Source: Oscillospiraceae bacterium (GTDB lineage: Bacteria; Bacillota; Clostridia; Oscillospirales; Ruminococcaceae). From it: a stretch of 5,712 bases of DNA. Below are positions 1 through 5,712 of the stretch, piece by piece. The first letter of the stretch is position 1. Every line of letters begins with the position of its first letter. A model generated the notes under the pieces. It did no database searches and was not told where the DNA came from. It saw only the letters and a list, made by a program, of their open reading frames with translations. Position numbers and translations under genes: made by a program. The stretch is from contig CAAEOA010000221.1 of the NCBI GenBank assembly GCA_900757485.1, forward strand, positions 1 to 5,712, in the 5' to 3' direction.

Positions 1-492
1 CAATATGGAAGCCATATTTTATCAGTGCCCATGGGCGGAAGCAATTATCGTTCAGGCGGACAGGATATTCCTTTTTATCAGATGGTGATACATGGACTTG
101 CCGATTATGGAATTTCTCCTGTTAATCTTTCTTCAACAGGAGATGAAGATTTGCTGAAAGCTGCAGAATATGGGGCGGGACTGGCTTATCAGCTTTCCTA
201 TACGGACCTTACCAAGTTAAACGGTGTATTTGCGCCGAAGCTGTTTTCGGTTTATTATCAGAATTGGATGGAGGATGCGGTGCAAAAGCAAATTGTTTTG
301 TCAAAGGCTTTGAACGGTTTAAATGCGATGCAGATTATCCGCCATGAATATCTGACACCTCAGTGTACGGCGACGACCTATGAGAATGGTACGCAAATCC
401 TTGTTAATTATTCAGAACAGACAGTGACAGCAGCGGGCGCCAAGGTTGAGCCGCGCAGTTTCCTTCGTCTGGAAAACCGAGAGGAGGGATAG
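1..492 (+). CDS. DUF5696-like protein, C-terminal part (5' end outside window)
   Basis: The reading frame is open from base 1 and ends at TAG 490-492, giving the last 163 residues. The first in-frame ATG (base 25) lies inside a conserved-looking stretch and is unlikely to be the true start. From memory of the family, the segment IPFYQMVIHG (fragment residues 23-32), followed by PVNLS (40-44) and LLKAAEYG (51-58), matches the C-terminal part of DUF5696 proteins. These are large, glycosidase-like proteins of unknown activity that often sit beside sugar ABC permeases in Clostridia and Paenibacillus. The tail (about 115-157: TTYENG, ILVNY, then V-E-P-R-S-F) looks like the small beta-sandwich that closes many TIM-barrel glycosidases. 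No catalytic residue can be assigned from this fragment, and any signal peptide would lie outside the window. The stop codon is 5 bases before the next start, so the gene is probably co-transcribed and translationally coupled with the permeases. An alternative is another glycoside hydrolase-like family with the same fold. Confidence 0.72.
   Translation, partial: QYGSHILSVPMGGSNYRSGGQDIPFYQMVIHGLADYGISPVNLSSTGDEDLLKAAEYGAGLAYQLSYTDLTKLNGVFAPKLFSVYYQNWMEDAVQKQIVLSKALNGLNAMQIIRHEYLTPQCTATTYENGTQILVNYSEQTVTAAGAKVEPRSFLRLENREEG
482..488 (+). promoter_or_regulatory. Ribosome binding site inside the end of the upstream gene
   Basis: AGGAGGG lies 9 bases before the ATG at 498. It is embedded in the last codons of the DUF5696-like gene, whose stop at 490-492 falls between this site and the start codon. 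The arrangement suggests translational coupling between the upstream protein and the first permease. Confidence 0.8.
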
Positions 493-497
493 CAGTC

Positions 498-1397
498 ATG
501 AAAATGAAAACAAAAAAGAAACTGATCGGAACGGCTTTTATTATACCTTGGTTTATCGGTCTGATTTTGTTTTTTGTGATTCCGGTGGCACAAACCTTGA
601 TTTTTAGCCTTCATACAGTAACGATTGAACCGGAGGGCTACGCTCTGAAATGGGAAGGCTTTTCTAACTTTCTTTATGCATTTCGTTCTGATGCAGAATT
701 TCCGGTTGCGCTGTCTTCCTCCTTGTTACAGCTACTGTCGGATGTCCCGTTTGTATTAGTGTTCAGCTTTTTTACGGCAGTGATTTTGCATAAGAAATTT
801 CGGGGAAACAAACTGGTGAAACTGATTTTCTTTCTGACAGTCATTTTATCTACCGGAGTGTTTCAACAATTTCAACAGACCGCGGCAAGTGTGCAGACTT
901 CCCAGCTTACATCGGTTTTATCCGAAAGCGATTCCGTTTCGGGTATGATACAAGGAATGCAGATTGAACAATATATTGTAGAGATGGGAATGCCGGAAAG
1001 CTGGGCGGGATATCTTGTTGCACCCATGCAGCGTTTGTTTGCGATTTTATCCAGTTCGGGTATCCAGATTTTTATTTTTCTGGCTGCATTAAATGCTATT
1101 CCGCCCAGCTTATATGAGTCCGGATATATGGAAGGAGCAACTGCATGGGAAGCTTTTTGGAAAATTACATTTCCGATGGTTTCTCCGATGATCCTGGTGA
1201 ATGTCGTTTATACCATTGTGGACTCTTTTTTCAGTTCTTCTAATAAGGCGTTGCAATATGTGCAGAATACTATTTTTAAAGGGATAAAGTTCGGATACGG
1301 CAGTGCATTGGCGTGGATTTATTTTGCAATTGTTTCGATTATCTTAATTGTGGTTGCCGGATTGATTTCCAGGAAGGTGTTTTATTATGATAAGTAG
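498..1397 (+). CDS. Sugar ABC transporter permease, first subunit (CUT1, MalF/UgpA/LplB type)
   Basis: A 299-residue integral membrane subunit of a carbohydrate ABC importer. The basic N-terminus (MKMKTKKK) is followed by about six hydrophobic segments near residues 12-36, 72-97, 107-127, 180-202, 228-248 and 270-291. This gives N-in/C-in topology by the positive-inside rule. The cytoplasmic EAA loop that contacts the ATPase is at about 205-230 (LYESGYMEGATAW...ITFPMVSP). Its first triplet reads ESG rather than EAA, while the downstream glycine (G213) and the I-T-F-P portion are kept. The external loop between segments 3 and 4 (about 125-180) is long and rich in Q/S/E, which I recall from the permease subfamily that accompanies DUF5696 proteins. 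The C-terminus SRKVFYYDK is also typical of that group. The start is supported by a strong ribosome binding site 9 bases upstream. The second permease begins 19 bases downstream and is presumably the heterodimer partner. The substrate cannot be read from the sequence; the neighbouring glycosidase suggests an oligosaccharide or glycoside. Confidence 0.9.
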   Translation: MKMKTKKKLIGTAFIIPWFIGLILFFVIPVAQTLIFSLHTVTIEPEGYALKWEGFSNFLYAFRSDAEFPVALSSSLLQLLSDVPFVLVFSFFTAVILHKKFRGNKLVKLIFFLTVILSTGVFQQFQQTAASVQTSQLTSVLSESDSVSGMIQGMQIEQYIVEMGMPESWAGYLVAPMQRLFAILSSSGIQIFIFLAALNAIPPSLYESGYMEGATAWEAFWKITFPMVSPMILVNVVYTIVDSFFSSSNKALQYVQNTIFKGIKFGYGSALAWIYFAIVSIILIVVAGLISRKVFYYDK

Positions 1398-1402
1398 CGG
1401 AA

Positions 1403-1408
1403 AGGAGG
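1403..1408 (+). promoter_or_regulatory. Ribosome binding site that fixes the second permease start
   Basis: AGGAGG is 8 bases before ATG 1417. This favours that start over the in-frame ATG at 1387, which overlaps the end of the first permease gene and would place this site inside the coding region. Confidence 0.82.
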
Positions 1409-1416
1409 AGATTGGG

Positions 1417-2379
1417 ATGAGGCGGGAAATCATACCAAAAGTGTTGCGCTATCAGGTGCCGAAGTGGATTTGGAACATTCTGCGGACCGTTGTGCTGATT
1501 GGTTTATGTTTTATGATTCTCTATCCGGTACTTCAACTGCTTACCCGCAGTTTTATGGGAACAGCGGATATGAATGACGGATCGGTGGTATTGATACCGC
1601 GTACCTTTTCAATGGAAAACATTTCGCTGGCTTGGCAGATGCTTGATTATCCCGGCAGTTTGGCGGTTACTTTATTGGTAGTAACAACTGCAACTGTACT
1701 GCAAACGCTCTGTTGTTTGTTGGCAGGATACGGATTTGCCCGATTTGATATTCCGCTGAAGCGGCTGCTGTTTGCAATGGTGATTTTTACAATAGTTGTG
1801 CCGCCGCAATTATATATGGCTTCTACCTATCTTCACTTTAAATCTTTTGATATTTTCGGGTTGTTTCATATGATAACCGGACAGCCGCTCAATATGATTA
1901 ACAGTTACTGGCCGATTTTTCTGCTCTCTTTGACCGGAAACGGAATCAAAAACGGGTTGTTTATTTATATTTTTCGCCAGAATTTTCGCAATATGCCCAA
2001 AGAAATAGAAGAAGCGGCTTATGTGGACGGTGCAGGTCATCTGCGCATATTCGGCGGTATTATGGTACCGAATGCTGTGGCAACTGTTGTCACTGTTATG
2101 TTGTTTTCATTTGTCTGGACCTATAATGACAATGTGGTTTCAGGAATGCTGACCGGCAGCAGCCATCTACTTTCTGTACAATATCTGTATATAGCGGATT
2201 TAACCAATCTGATTTTGAAGGATTGGGGCATAGGAGATGCTTTGAGCTATAATCCGATTTATATGATGTGTTTGAAAAGCGCAGGTGTCTTATTGGTCAT
2301 TTTGCCGCCGGTACTTCTTTATCTGGTGATGCAGCGCTTTTTTGTAGAGAGTGTAGAACGGTCCGGATTGGTCGGATAA
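1417..2379 (+). CDS. Carbohydrate ABC transporter permease, second subunit (CUT1, MalG/YtcP type)
   Basis: A 320-residue membrane subunit that should pair with the preceding permease to form the translocation pore. ATG 1417 is chosen because of the AGGAGG site 8 bases upstream; the in-frame ATG at 1387 would add ten polar residues and overlap the previous gene. Hydrophobic segments lie near residues 22-42, 80-106, 117-135, 162-186, 218-236 and 285-308. The EAA loop is canonical (EIEEAAYVDGAG, about residues 196-207, followed by I-M-V-P-N-A). It is preceded by the family-typical K-N-G-L-F-I-Y-I-F-R-Q stretch and followed by S-F-V-W-T-Y-N-D (231-238). The C-terminus QRFFVESVERSGLVG is the usual ending of MalG-type CUT1 permeases, so the protein appears full length. 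No ATPase gene is visible. Many Firmicutes CUT1 systems share an MsmX-like ATPase encoded elsewhere, which would explain the absence, but the gene could also lie outside the window. Confidence 0.92.
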   Translation: MRREIIPKVLRYQVPKWIWNILRTVVLIGLCFMILYPVLQLLTRSFMGTADMNDGSVVLIPRTFSMENISLAWQMLDYPGSLAVTLLVVTTATVLQTLCCLLAGYGFARFDIPLKRLLFAMVIFTIVVPPQLYMASTYLHFKSFDIFGLFHMITGQPLNMINSYWPIFLLSLTGNGIKNGLFIYIFRQNFRNMPKEIEEAAYVDGAGHLRIFGGIMVPNAVATVVTVMLFSFVWTYNDNVVSGMLTGSSHLLSVQYLYIADLTNLILKDWGIGDALSYNPIYMMCLKSAGVLLVILPPVLLYLVMQRFFVESVERSGLVG

Positions 2380-2403
2380 AAGGATGATCTTACCCGGATG
2401 AAA

Positions 2404-2409
2404 AAGGAG
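2404..2409 (+). promoter_or_regulatory. Ribosome binding site of the GH78 gene
   Basis: AAGGAG lies 10 bases before ATG 2420, slightly longer than ideal. An in-frame TGA at 2399-2401 rules out any longer N-terminus, so the start at 2420 is well supported. Confidence 0.75.
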
Positions 2410-2419
2410 CGCAGATAGC

Positions 2420-4468
2420 ATGTTTCAAAAAGCAAAATCTGTTTGGGCAGAAGATACAACGGTCAATCAGTATCTTAATTTCCACCAATTGTTTGAAACA
2501 GAAAAGGACGGATCATTACGGTTACATATTCGCTGTCACAGTAACTATGTGGTATGGGTGAACGGCCGGATGATAGGTTTCGGGCAATATCCTGATTATG
2601 AAGAATATAAAGTGGCGGATTGTCAGGAGATTCCTGCCGCAGTACTTCGTCGGGGGGGGAATATTTTAGCGGTACTCGCTTATTGTCAGTTTGAGGACAG
2701 CAGTACATATCGGAAGGAAACCCCTTCGTTGATTTTCGAATTAAAAGAGGGCAACAGGGTGCTGGCAGCCAGCGGTGAAGATACGCTGGTACGGGAGGAA
2801 TATGGCTACCGCAGCGGCAAGCGGGAGATGATTACCGGGCAGTTGGGGTTTACTTTCTGCTATGACAGCAGGAAGCAGGACGATTGGCAAAAATCATTAT
2901 CTCCGTCTGGTTTCCGAAAAGCACGGGTATTGTCTGTACCCGGTCCTTATTACCCAAGACCAATAAAAAAACTGGAATTGAAAGAACGATGTCCGGCTAT
3001 ATTGATTGCGGCAGGCAACTTTCTTTGCAAAAATCGAGAGCAAACAGCCGCACAGAGGATTTACCATTCATTTTTACAGGCACAGCCGTTTCGGGCAACT
3101 GAATTGGGAGAAAAAAACATTTCGCTGTCTGCCGAAGATGCGGATGGTGTGTACGTGATCGTGGATCTGCAAAAAGAGCGTGCCGGCTGTCTGGAACTGG
3201 ATATAGAGGTAGAGGAAGATTGCCTGATCGATATTGGGTATGGCGAACATCTTGACGATCTGCGGGTACGCAGCTTTGTCGGCGGACGACATTTCGGATG
3301 TTCCTATTACGCGGTAAAAGGGAGTAACCATTTTATCCATTACCTGACGCGGCTGGCGGGACGATATTTACAGCTTCATTTTTACACTTCCCGCGTAATG
3401 ATCCGCTATGTCGGGTTACGCGAAACGCCTTATCCGCTTCGGACAGCACAACAGCCTGAAGGGTTAGACGCTCTGGAATATCAGATATACGCCACCGGAG
3501 TAGAAACGTTAAGATTGTGTATGCATGAGCACTACGAAGATTGCCCTTGGCGGGAACAAGCTCTTTATGCCATGGATTCCCGCACGCAAATGCTTGCCGG
3601 TTACGGTGCGTTTAGGGAATACGCTTTTCCGAAAGCATCACTTCGCCTGTTGGGATTGGGGATTCGCTCGGATGGTTTGCTGGAACTGTGTGCGCCTGCC
3701 CGTGTGCCGGTTGTCATACCGGTGTTTAGTTTAATGTGGGTGATTAGTTTGCAGGAGTATGTGACACAAAGCGGGGATACTGCGTTTGGGAAAAAGTGGC
3801 TTCCGACGGCAAGGATCATCATGGAAACCTTTTGTCAGCATATGAAAAACGGGTTGGTTTCTCTTTTTAGCGGGGAAGGCTATTGGAATTTTTATGAATG
3901 GTCGGATGGTTTAGACGGCACGGCGGCATTGTCAGGAAAGGAAACCGATTGCCTGGTAAATTTGTTTTATGCTTATGCTATTCAAAGATATCAAATTTTG
4001 TCCGAAATACTGGGAATATATGAAGAGCGACAACAGATACAGAACCGGTACGATCTATTGAAACAGAAAATCAATCGGACTTTTTGGGATGAAAAGCAGA
4101 AAGGATACCGCGTCAGCGATGAGGATTCCCGTTGTCCCGAACTGGTGCAGGCATTGGCAGTCATTAGCGGGATAGGAAGCCCGCATCGCAGCAAGTTGAT
4201 TGCCGGATTGGCAAACAGAAGTTTTTCCCCTCACGCTACATTGAGTTCTAAAATTTTCACTTACGAAGCTTTGCTCACAGAACCGTCTGTTTATCCCCTC
4301 ATTCGTTCAGAGATCAAGGATATTTGGGGAAAGATGCTGTTTGCAGGCGCTACTTCTTTTTGGGAGACCGAAAAAGGTGCAGATGATTTTGACAATGCGG
4401 GCAGTTTGTGCCATGGGTGGTCAGCAGTGCCGGTCTATGTATATTGGCAGCTTCTAAACAATGAATAA
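2420..4468 (+). CDS. GH78-type alpha-L-rhamnosidase-like glycoside hydrolase, cytoplasmic
   Basis: A 682-residue inverting glycosidase candidate that would remove a terminal alpha-L-rhamnosyl or related residue from an imported glycan or glycoside. There is no signal peptide, so it should act in the cytoplasm. Residues 1-110 form a jelly-roll-like N-terminal domain (VWVNGR at 45-50, GGNILAVLAY at 79-88), as in the GH78 N-terminal domain. A second beta-rich part spans about 230-340. The (alpha/alpha)6 catalytic region starts near 350. The signature YEDCPWREQALYAMD (372-386) places D374, E379 and D386 at the same spacing as the acidic residues known from Bacillus GH78 RhaB (D567, E572, D579). 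F-W-E at 647-649 supplies the likely general base E649. SLCHGWS at 662-668 matches the family's C-terminal His motif. The usual GWxGD part of the signature is replaced by LYAMD, marking a divergent subgroup. The protein is shorter than many GH78 enzymes (often 900 residues or more). It follows the permease by 40 bases. Rhamnose specificity is inferred from the family only. Confidence 0.88.
   Translation: MFQKAKSVWAEDTTVNQYLNFHQLFETEKDGSLRLHIRCHSNYVVWVNGRMIGFGQYPDYEEYKVADCQEIPAAVLRRGGNILAVLAYCQFEDSSTYRKETPSLIFELKEGNRVLAASGEDTLVREEYGYRSGKREMITGQLGFTFCYDSRKQDDWQKSLSPSGFRKARVLSVPGPYYPRPIKKLELKERCPAILIAAGNFLCKNREQTAAQRIYHSFLQAQPFRATELGEKNISLSAEDADGVYVIVDLQKERAGCLELDIEVEEDCLIDIGYGEHLDDLRVRSFVGGRHFGCSYYAVKGSNHFIHYLTRLAGRYLQLHFYTSRVMIRYVGLRETPYPLRTAQQPEGLDALEYQIYATGVETLRLCMHEHYEDCPWREQALYAMDSRTQMLAGYGAFREYAFPKASLRLLGLGIRSDGLLELCAPARVPVVIPVFSLMWVISLQEYVTQSGDTAFGKKWLPTARIIMETFCQHMKNGLVSLFSGEGYWNFYEWSDGLDGTAALSGKETDCLVNLFYAYAIQRYQILSEILGIYEERQQIQNRYDLLKQKINRTFWDEKQKGYRVSDEDSRCPELVQALAVISGIGSPHRSKLIAGLANRSFSPHATLSSKIFTYEALLTEPSVYPLIRSEIKDIWGKMLFAGATSFWETEKGADDFDNAGSLCHGWSAVPVYVYWQLLNNE
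2652..2659 (+). repeat. Eight-G homopolymer within the GH78 gene
   Basis: A run of eight G falls in codons 78-80 (R-G-G) of the GH78 gene. The reading frame is intact across it, and the encoded R-G-G-N-I-L-A-V fits the conserved strand of the N-terminal domain, so the observed length is the functional in-frame form. It is a potential slippage site. Confidence 0.9.
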
Positions 4469-4510
4469 GGTAATGCTTTTAAAATGGATACTGAACAACA
4501 GCAGATAAAA

Positions 4511-4521
4511 AGGAAAGGTGA
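4511..4521 (+). promoter_or_regulatory. Ribosome binding site that fixes the oxidoreductase start
   Basis: AGGAAAGGTGA ends 4 bases before ATG 4526 and contains the GGTGA half of the anti-Shine-Dalgarno complement. It supports 4526 over the in-frame ATG at 4484, which has only a weak AAGG at about 13 bases and would add 14 polar residues ahead of the Rossmann strand. Confidence 0.72.
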
Positions 4522-4525
4522 TAAA

Positions 4526-5515
4526 ATGTTAAAGGTAGCTTTAATCGGTCTGGGTGGAATGGGAAGCGTTCATCTGGCTAACTGGAGAAAAATGGAAGGC
4601 GTAGAATTGGTGGCGGTTTGCGACATACGATCTGATTTGGCAGTTGAAAAAGCAGTAAACGAAAAGGTGTATGCTGATATTGATGAACTGTTAGAACATG
4701 AAACATTAGACATTGTAGATGTATGCACGCCTTCATATTTGCACAAAGAGCACAGCATTAAAGCAATGAAAAAAGGAATCCATGTGTTGACAGAGAAACC
4801 CGCTGCTCTCAACTCGGAGGATGTCGCTGAAATGTACCGGATTGCGAAAGACAACCATGTAAAGTTAATGGTTGCTCATGTTATTCGTTTTATGAAAGAT
4901 TATATGGTGCTCAAAGAATTTTATAAATCTAAAAAATACGGTGAATTATTGCAGGGACATTTCTGGAGACTTTCCGCTACACCGAAGTGGTCATGGAATA
5001 ACTGGATGTTGGACGAATCAAAAAGCGGACTTGTTCCTTATGATCTTCATATTCATGATTGTGATTTTATATATAGTTTGTTAGGAAAACCGAATGAGTG
5101 TCATGTGACAAGAAGCAAGGTAAAAGAAAACACTTATCCGGATCATTATATTGCACAGTATGAATATAATAATGCAACGATATTTGCAGAGGCGGCGTGG
5201 TTTGATTGCGATAATTTCCCATTTCAGGCGGGATTTCGTGTTTGCTTTGAACACGCAATTATTTGTCTGGATGGAAATGGAATGAAAGGGTATTTGTCAG
5301 ACGGCACCGTTGTGGATTATGCAACGGCAGCCGCCGCCGAAGATACCGGCATTAATTTAGTTTCAACCGATGGATATTATGAAGAAATGCGTTACTTTAA
5401 AAACTGCGTGGAAGATGACTGCCAGCCTGAAGCGGTTTCATGCGAGGAAGTGATCGGTGTTCTTACTCTGATCAAAGAGGGCGTATCGGCTGCAAAAATG
5501 AATCAGACGATTTAG
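4526..5515 (+). CDS. Gfo/Idh/MocA family NAD(P)-dependent oxidoreductase
   Basis: A 329-residue soluble dehydrogenase of the glucose-fructose oxidoreductase/inositol dehydrogenase family, which oxidises or reduces sugar or polyol hydroxyls with NAD(P). The chosen start gives MLKVALIGLGGMG, placing the Rossmann glycine motif GLGGMG at residues 8-13, as usual; D33 at the end of the second strand (VAVCD) is typical of NAD binding. VDVCTPSYLHKE (64-75) and TEKPAA (89-94) are the standard family motifs, with K91 the likely catalytic lysine. DLHIHDCD (173-180) supplies D173 and H177, equivalent to the Asp and His of the inositol dehydrogenase active site. The C-terminal alpha/beta substrate domain runs from about 120 to the end and looks complete. 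The gene is 57 bases after the GH78 stop and 66 bases before the isomerase-like gene. The substrate is unknown; context suggests a sugar or glycoside produced by the upstream enzyme, perhaps as a 3-keto intermediate (inference). Confidence 0.92.
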   Translation: MLKVALIGLGGMGSVHLANWRKMEGVELVAVCDIRSDLAVEKAVNEKVYADIDELLEHETLDIVDVCTPSYLHKEHSIKAMKKGIHVLTEKPAALNSEDVAEMYRIAKDNHVKLMVAHVIRFMKDYMVLKEFYKSKKYGELLQGHFWRLSATPKWSWNNWMLDESKSGLVPYDLHIHDCDFIYSLLGKPNECHVTRSKVKENTYPDHYIAQYEYNNATIFAEAAWFDCDNFPFQAGFRVCFEHAIICLDGNGMKGYLSDGTVVDYATAAAAEDTGINLVSTDGYYEEMRYFKNCVEDDCQPEAVSCEEVIGVLTLIKEGVSAAKMNQTI

Positions 5516-5581
5516 GAAAGAATCGATTTGCGTAAAAAAATGTAATATCAAAACAATTTTAAAAGGAAACGGTGATTACTT
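5516..5581 (+). other. AT-rich intergenic spacer before the isomerase-like gene
   Basis: This 66-base spacer is the longest gap between genes in the window. It contains an 8-base palindrome AATCGATT (5521-5528), a run of seven A (5534-5540) and the ribosome binding site of the next gene. I see no GC-rich hairpin followed by T residues, so no terminator. TAATAT at 5543-5548 has no acceptable -35 partner at normal spacing. Read-through transcription is the simplest interpretation. Confidence 0.5.
5563..5575 (+). promoter_or_regulatory. Two-part ribosome binding site of the isomerase-like gene
   Basis: AAGGA (5563-5567) and GGTGA (5571-5575) both match parts of the anti-Shine-Dalgarno complement. 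The second ends 6 bases before ATG 5582 and is the better placed of the two. The surrounding sequence is almost the same as that upstream of the oxidoreductase. Confidence 0.6.
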
Positions 5582-5712
5582 ATGGATTTTAAAATCGGTG
5601 TATTAGCAGACGGATTTCAATTGCCCTTTGAGCAGGCGATTGCAGAATCGGCAAAATTAGGAATTGATGGTGTACAGATTTACGCGGTTAGCGGTGATTT
5701 GGCACCGGATCA
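5582..5712 (+). CDS. Sugar phosphate isomerase/epimerase-like TIM-barrel protein, N-terminal part (3' end outside window)
   Basis: Only the first 43 residues are present, beginning at ATG 5582; the frame stays open to the window edge and is too short for a full product here. MDFKIGVLADGF is a first barrel strand, ELGxDGVQ-type sequence follows as K-L-G-I-D-G-V-Q-I-Y (residues 26-35), and the second strand is followed by AVSGDLAPD (36-44 region). This pattern is what I recall for the AP-endonuclease-2/xylose-isomerase-like family annotated as sugar phosphate isomerase/epimerase. The metal-binding and catalytic residues lie further downstream and cannot be checked. Family members isomerise or epimerise sugars or keto-sugars, usually with a divalent metal, and are frequent neighbours of Gfo/Idh/MocA dehydrogenases. 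Here it directly follows one, so a joint pathway is likely. Confidence 0.75.
   Translation, partial: MDFKIGVLADGFQLPFEQAIAESAKLGIDGVQIYAVSGDLAPD

Noticed and set aside
1387..1416. In-frame ATG at 1387 as the start of the second permease
   Set aside because: It overlaps the first permease's last codons and lacks a well-placed ribosome binding site, whereas ATG 1417 has AGGAGG at 8 bases.
2398..2418. Tiny open frame MKKERR just upstream of the GH78 gene
   Set aside because: Six codons, no well-spaced ribosome binding site, and it overlaps the GH78 gene's own site; most likely chance.
3074..3340. Minus-strand open frames inside the GH78 and other genes (this one 88 codons)
   Set aside because: They lie entirely opposite well-supported genes, show no recognisable family features, and look like shadows of the coding strand.
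4470..4490. TAAAAT (4480-4485) as a -10 promoter element before the oxidoreductase
   Set aside because: No TTGACA-like hexamer lies about 17 bases upstream and there is no extended -10 TG in the right position.
4484..4525. In-frame ATG at 4484 as the start of the oxidoreductase
   Set aside because: The extra 14 residues are polar and precede the family's normal start at the first Rossmann strand; the better ribosome binding site serves ATG 4526.
5521..5528. Palindrome AATCGATT as a terminator stem or operator
   Set aside because: It is only eight bases, with no loop and no following T run; a palindrome this short is expected by chance.
5561..5578. Catabolite-responsive (cre-like) element overlapping the last ribosome binding site
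   Set aside because: Only the central AAnCGnT part fits; about four consensus positions at the two ends do not match, and the sequence is explained by the ribosome binding site.

Overview
The window appears to be an internal segment of a carbohydrate-utilisation operon from a Firmicutes/Clostridia-type bacterium, probably gut-associated (Lachnospiraceae or Oscillospiraceae-like). Evidence for this is the strong AGGAGG-type Shine-Dalgarno sites, moderate GC content, tight same-strand packing and the family signatures of the proteins. This lineage call is an inference. All six genes lie on the + strand. No rRNA, tRNA, CRISPR array, insertion sequence or convincing terminator is visible. The longest gene-free stretch is only about 66 bases.

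Layout: (1) 1-492, the C-terminal 163 residues of a large protein that resembles DUF5696 proteins, cut by the left edge. (2) 498-1397 and 1417-2379, two integral membrane permeases of a CUT1-type sugar ABC transporter, each with a cytoplasmic EAA loop. (3) 2420-4468, a 682-residue glycoside hydrolase of the GH78 (alpha-L-rhamnosidase) type. It has no signal peptide and retains the expected acidic catalytic residues. (4) 4526-5515, a Gfo/Idh/MocA NAD(P)-dependent oxidoreductase. (5) 5582 to the right edge, the first 43 residues of a TIM-barrel sugar phosphate isomerase/epimerase-like protein.

Working model (inference): an oligosaccharide or plant glycoside is handled at the cell surface, possibly with the DUF5696-like protein, and imported through the two permeases. 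The cytoplasmic GH78 enzyme then removes a rhamnosyl or similar terminal sugar. The oxidoreductase and isomerase-like protein act on the released or remaining sugar. The solute-binding protein and ATPase are not in the window. The binding protein may lie upstream, and the ATPase may be a shared MsmX-type protein encoded elsewhere.

The most interesting aspects are the association of a DUF of unknown function with a divergent permease pair, a GH78 enzyme with a modified catalytic signature, and the adjacent oxidoreductase/isomerase pair. That pair recalls 3-keto-sugar and C-glycoside-cleaving systems. Each family is known. Any novelty would be in the substrate and in the combination.
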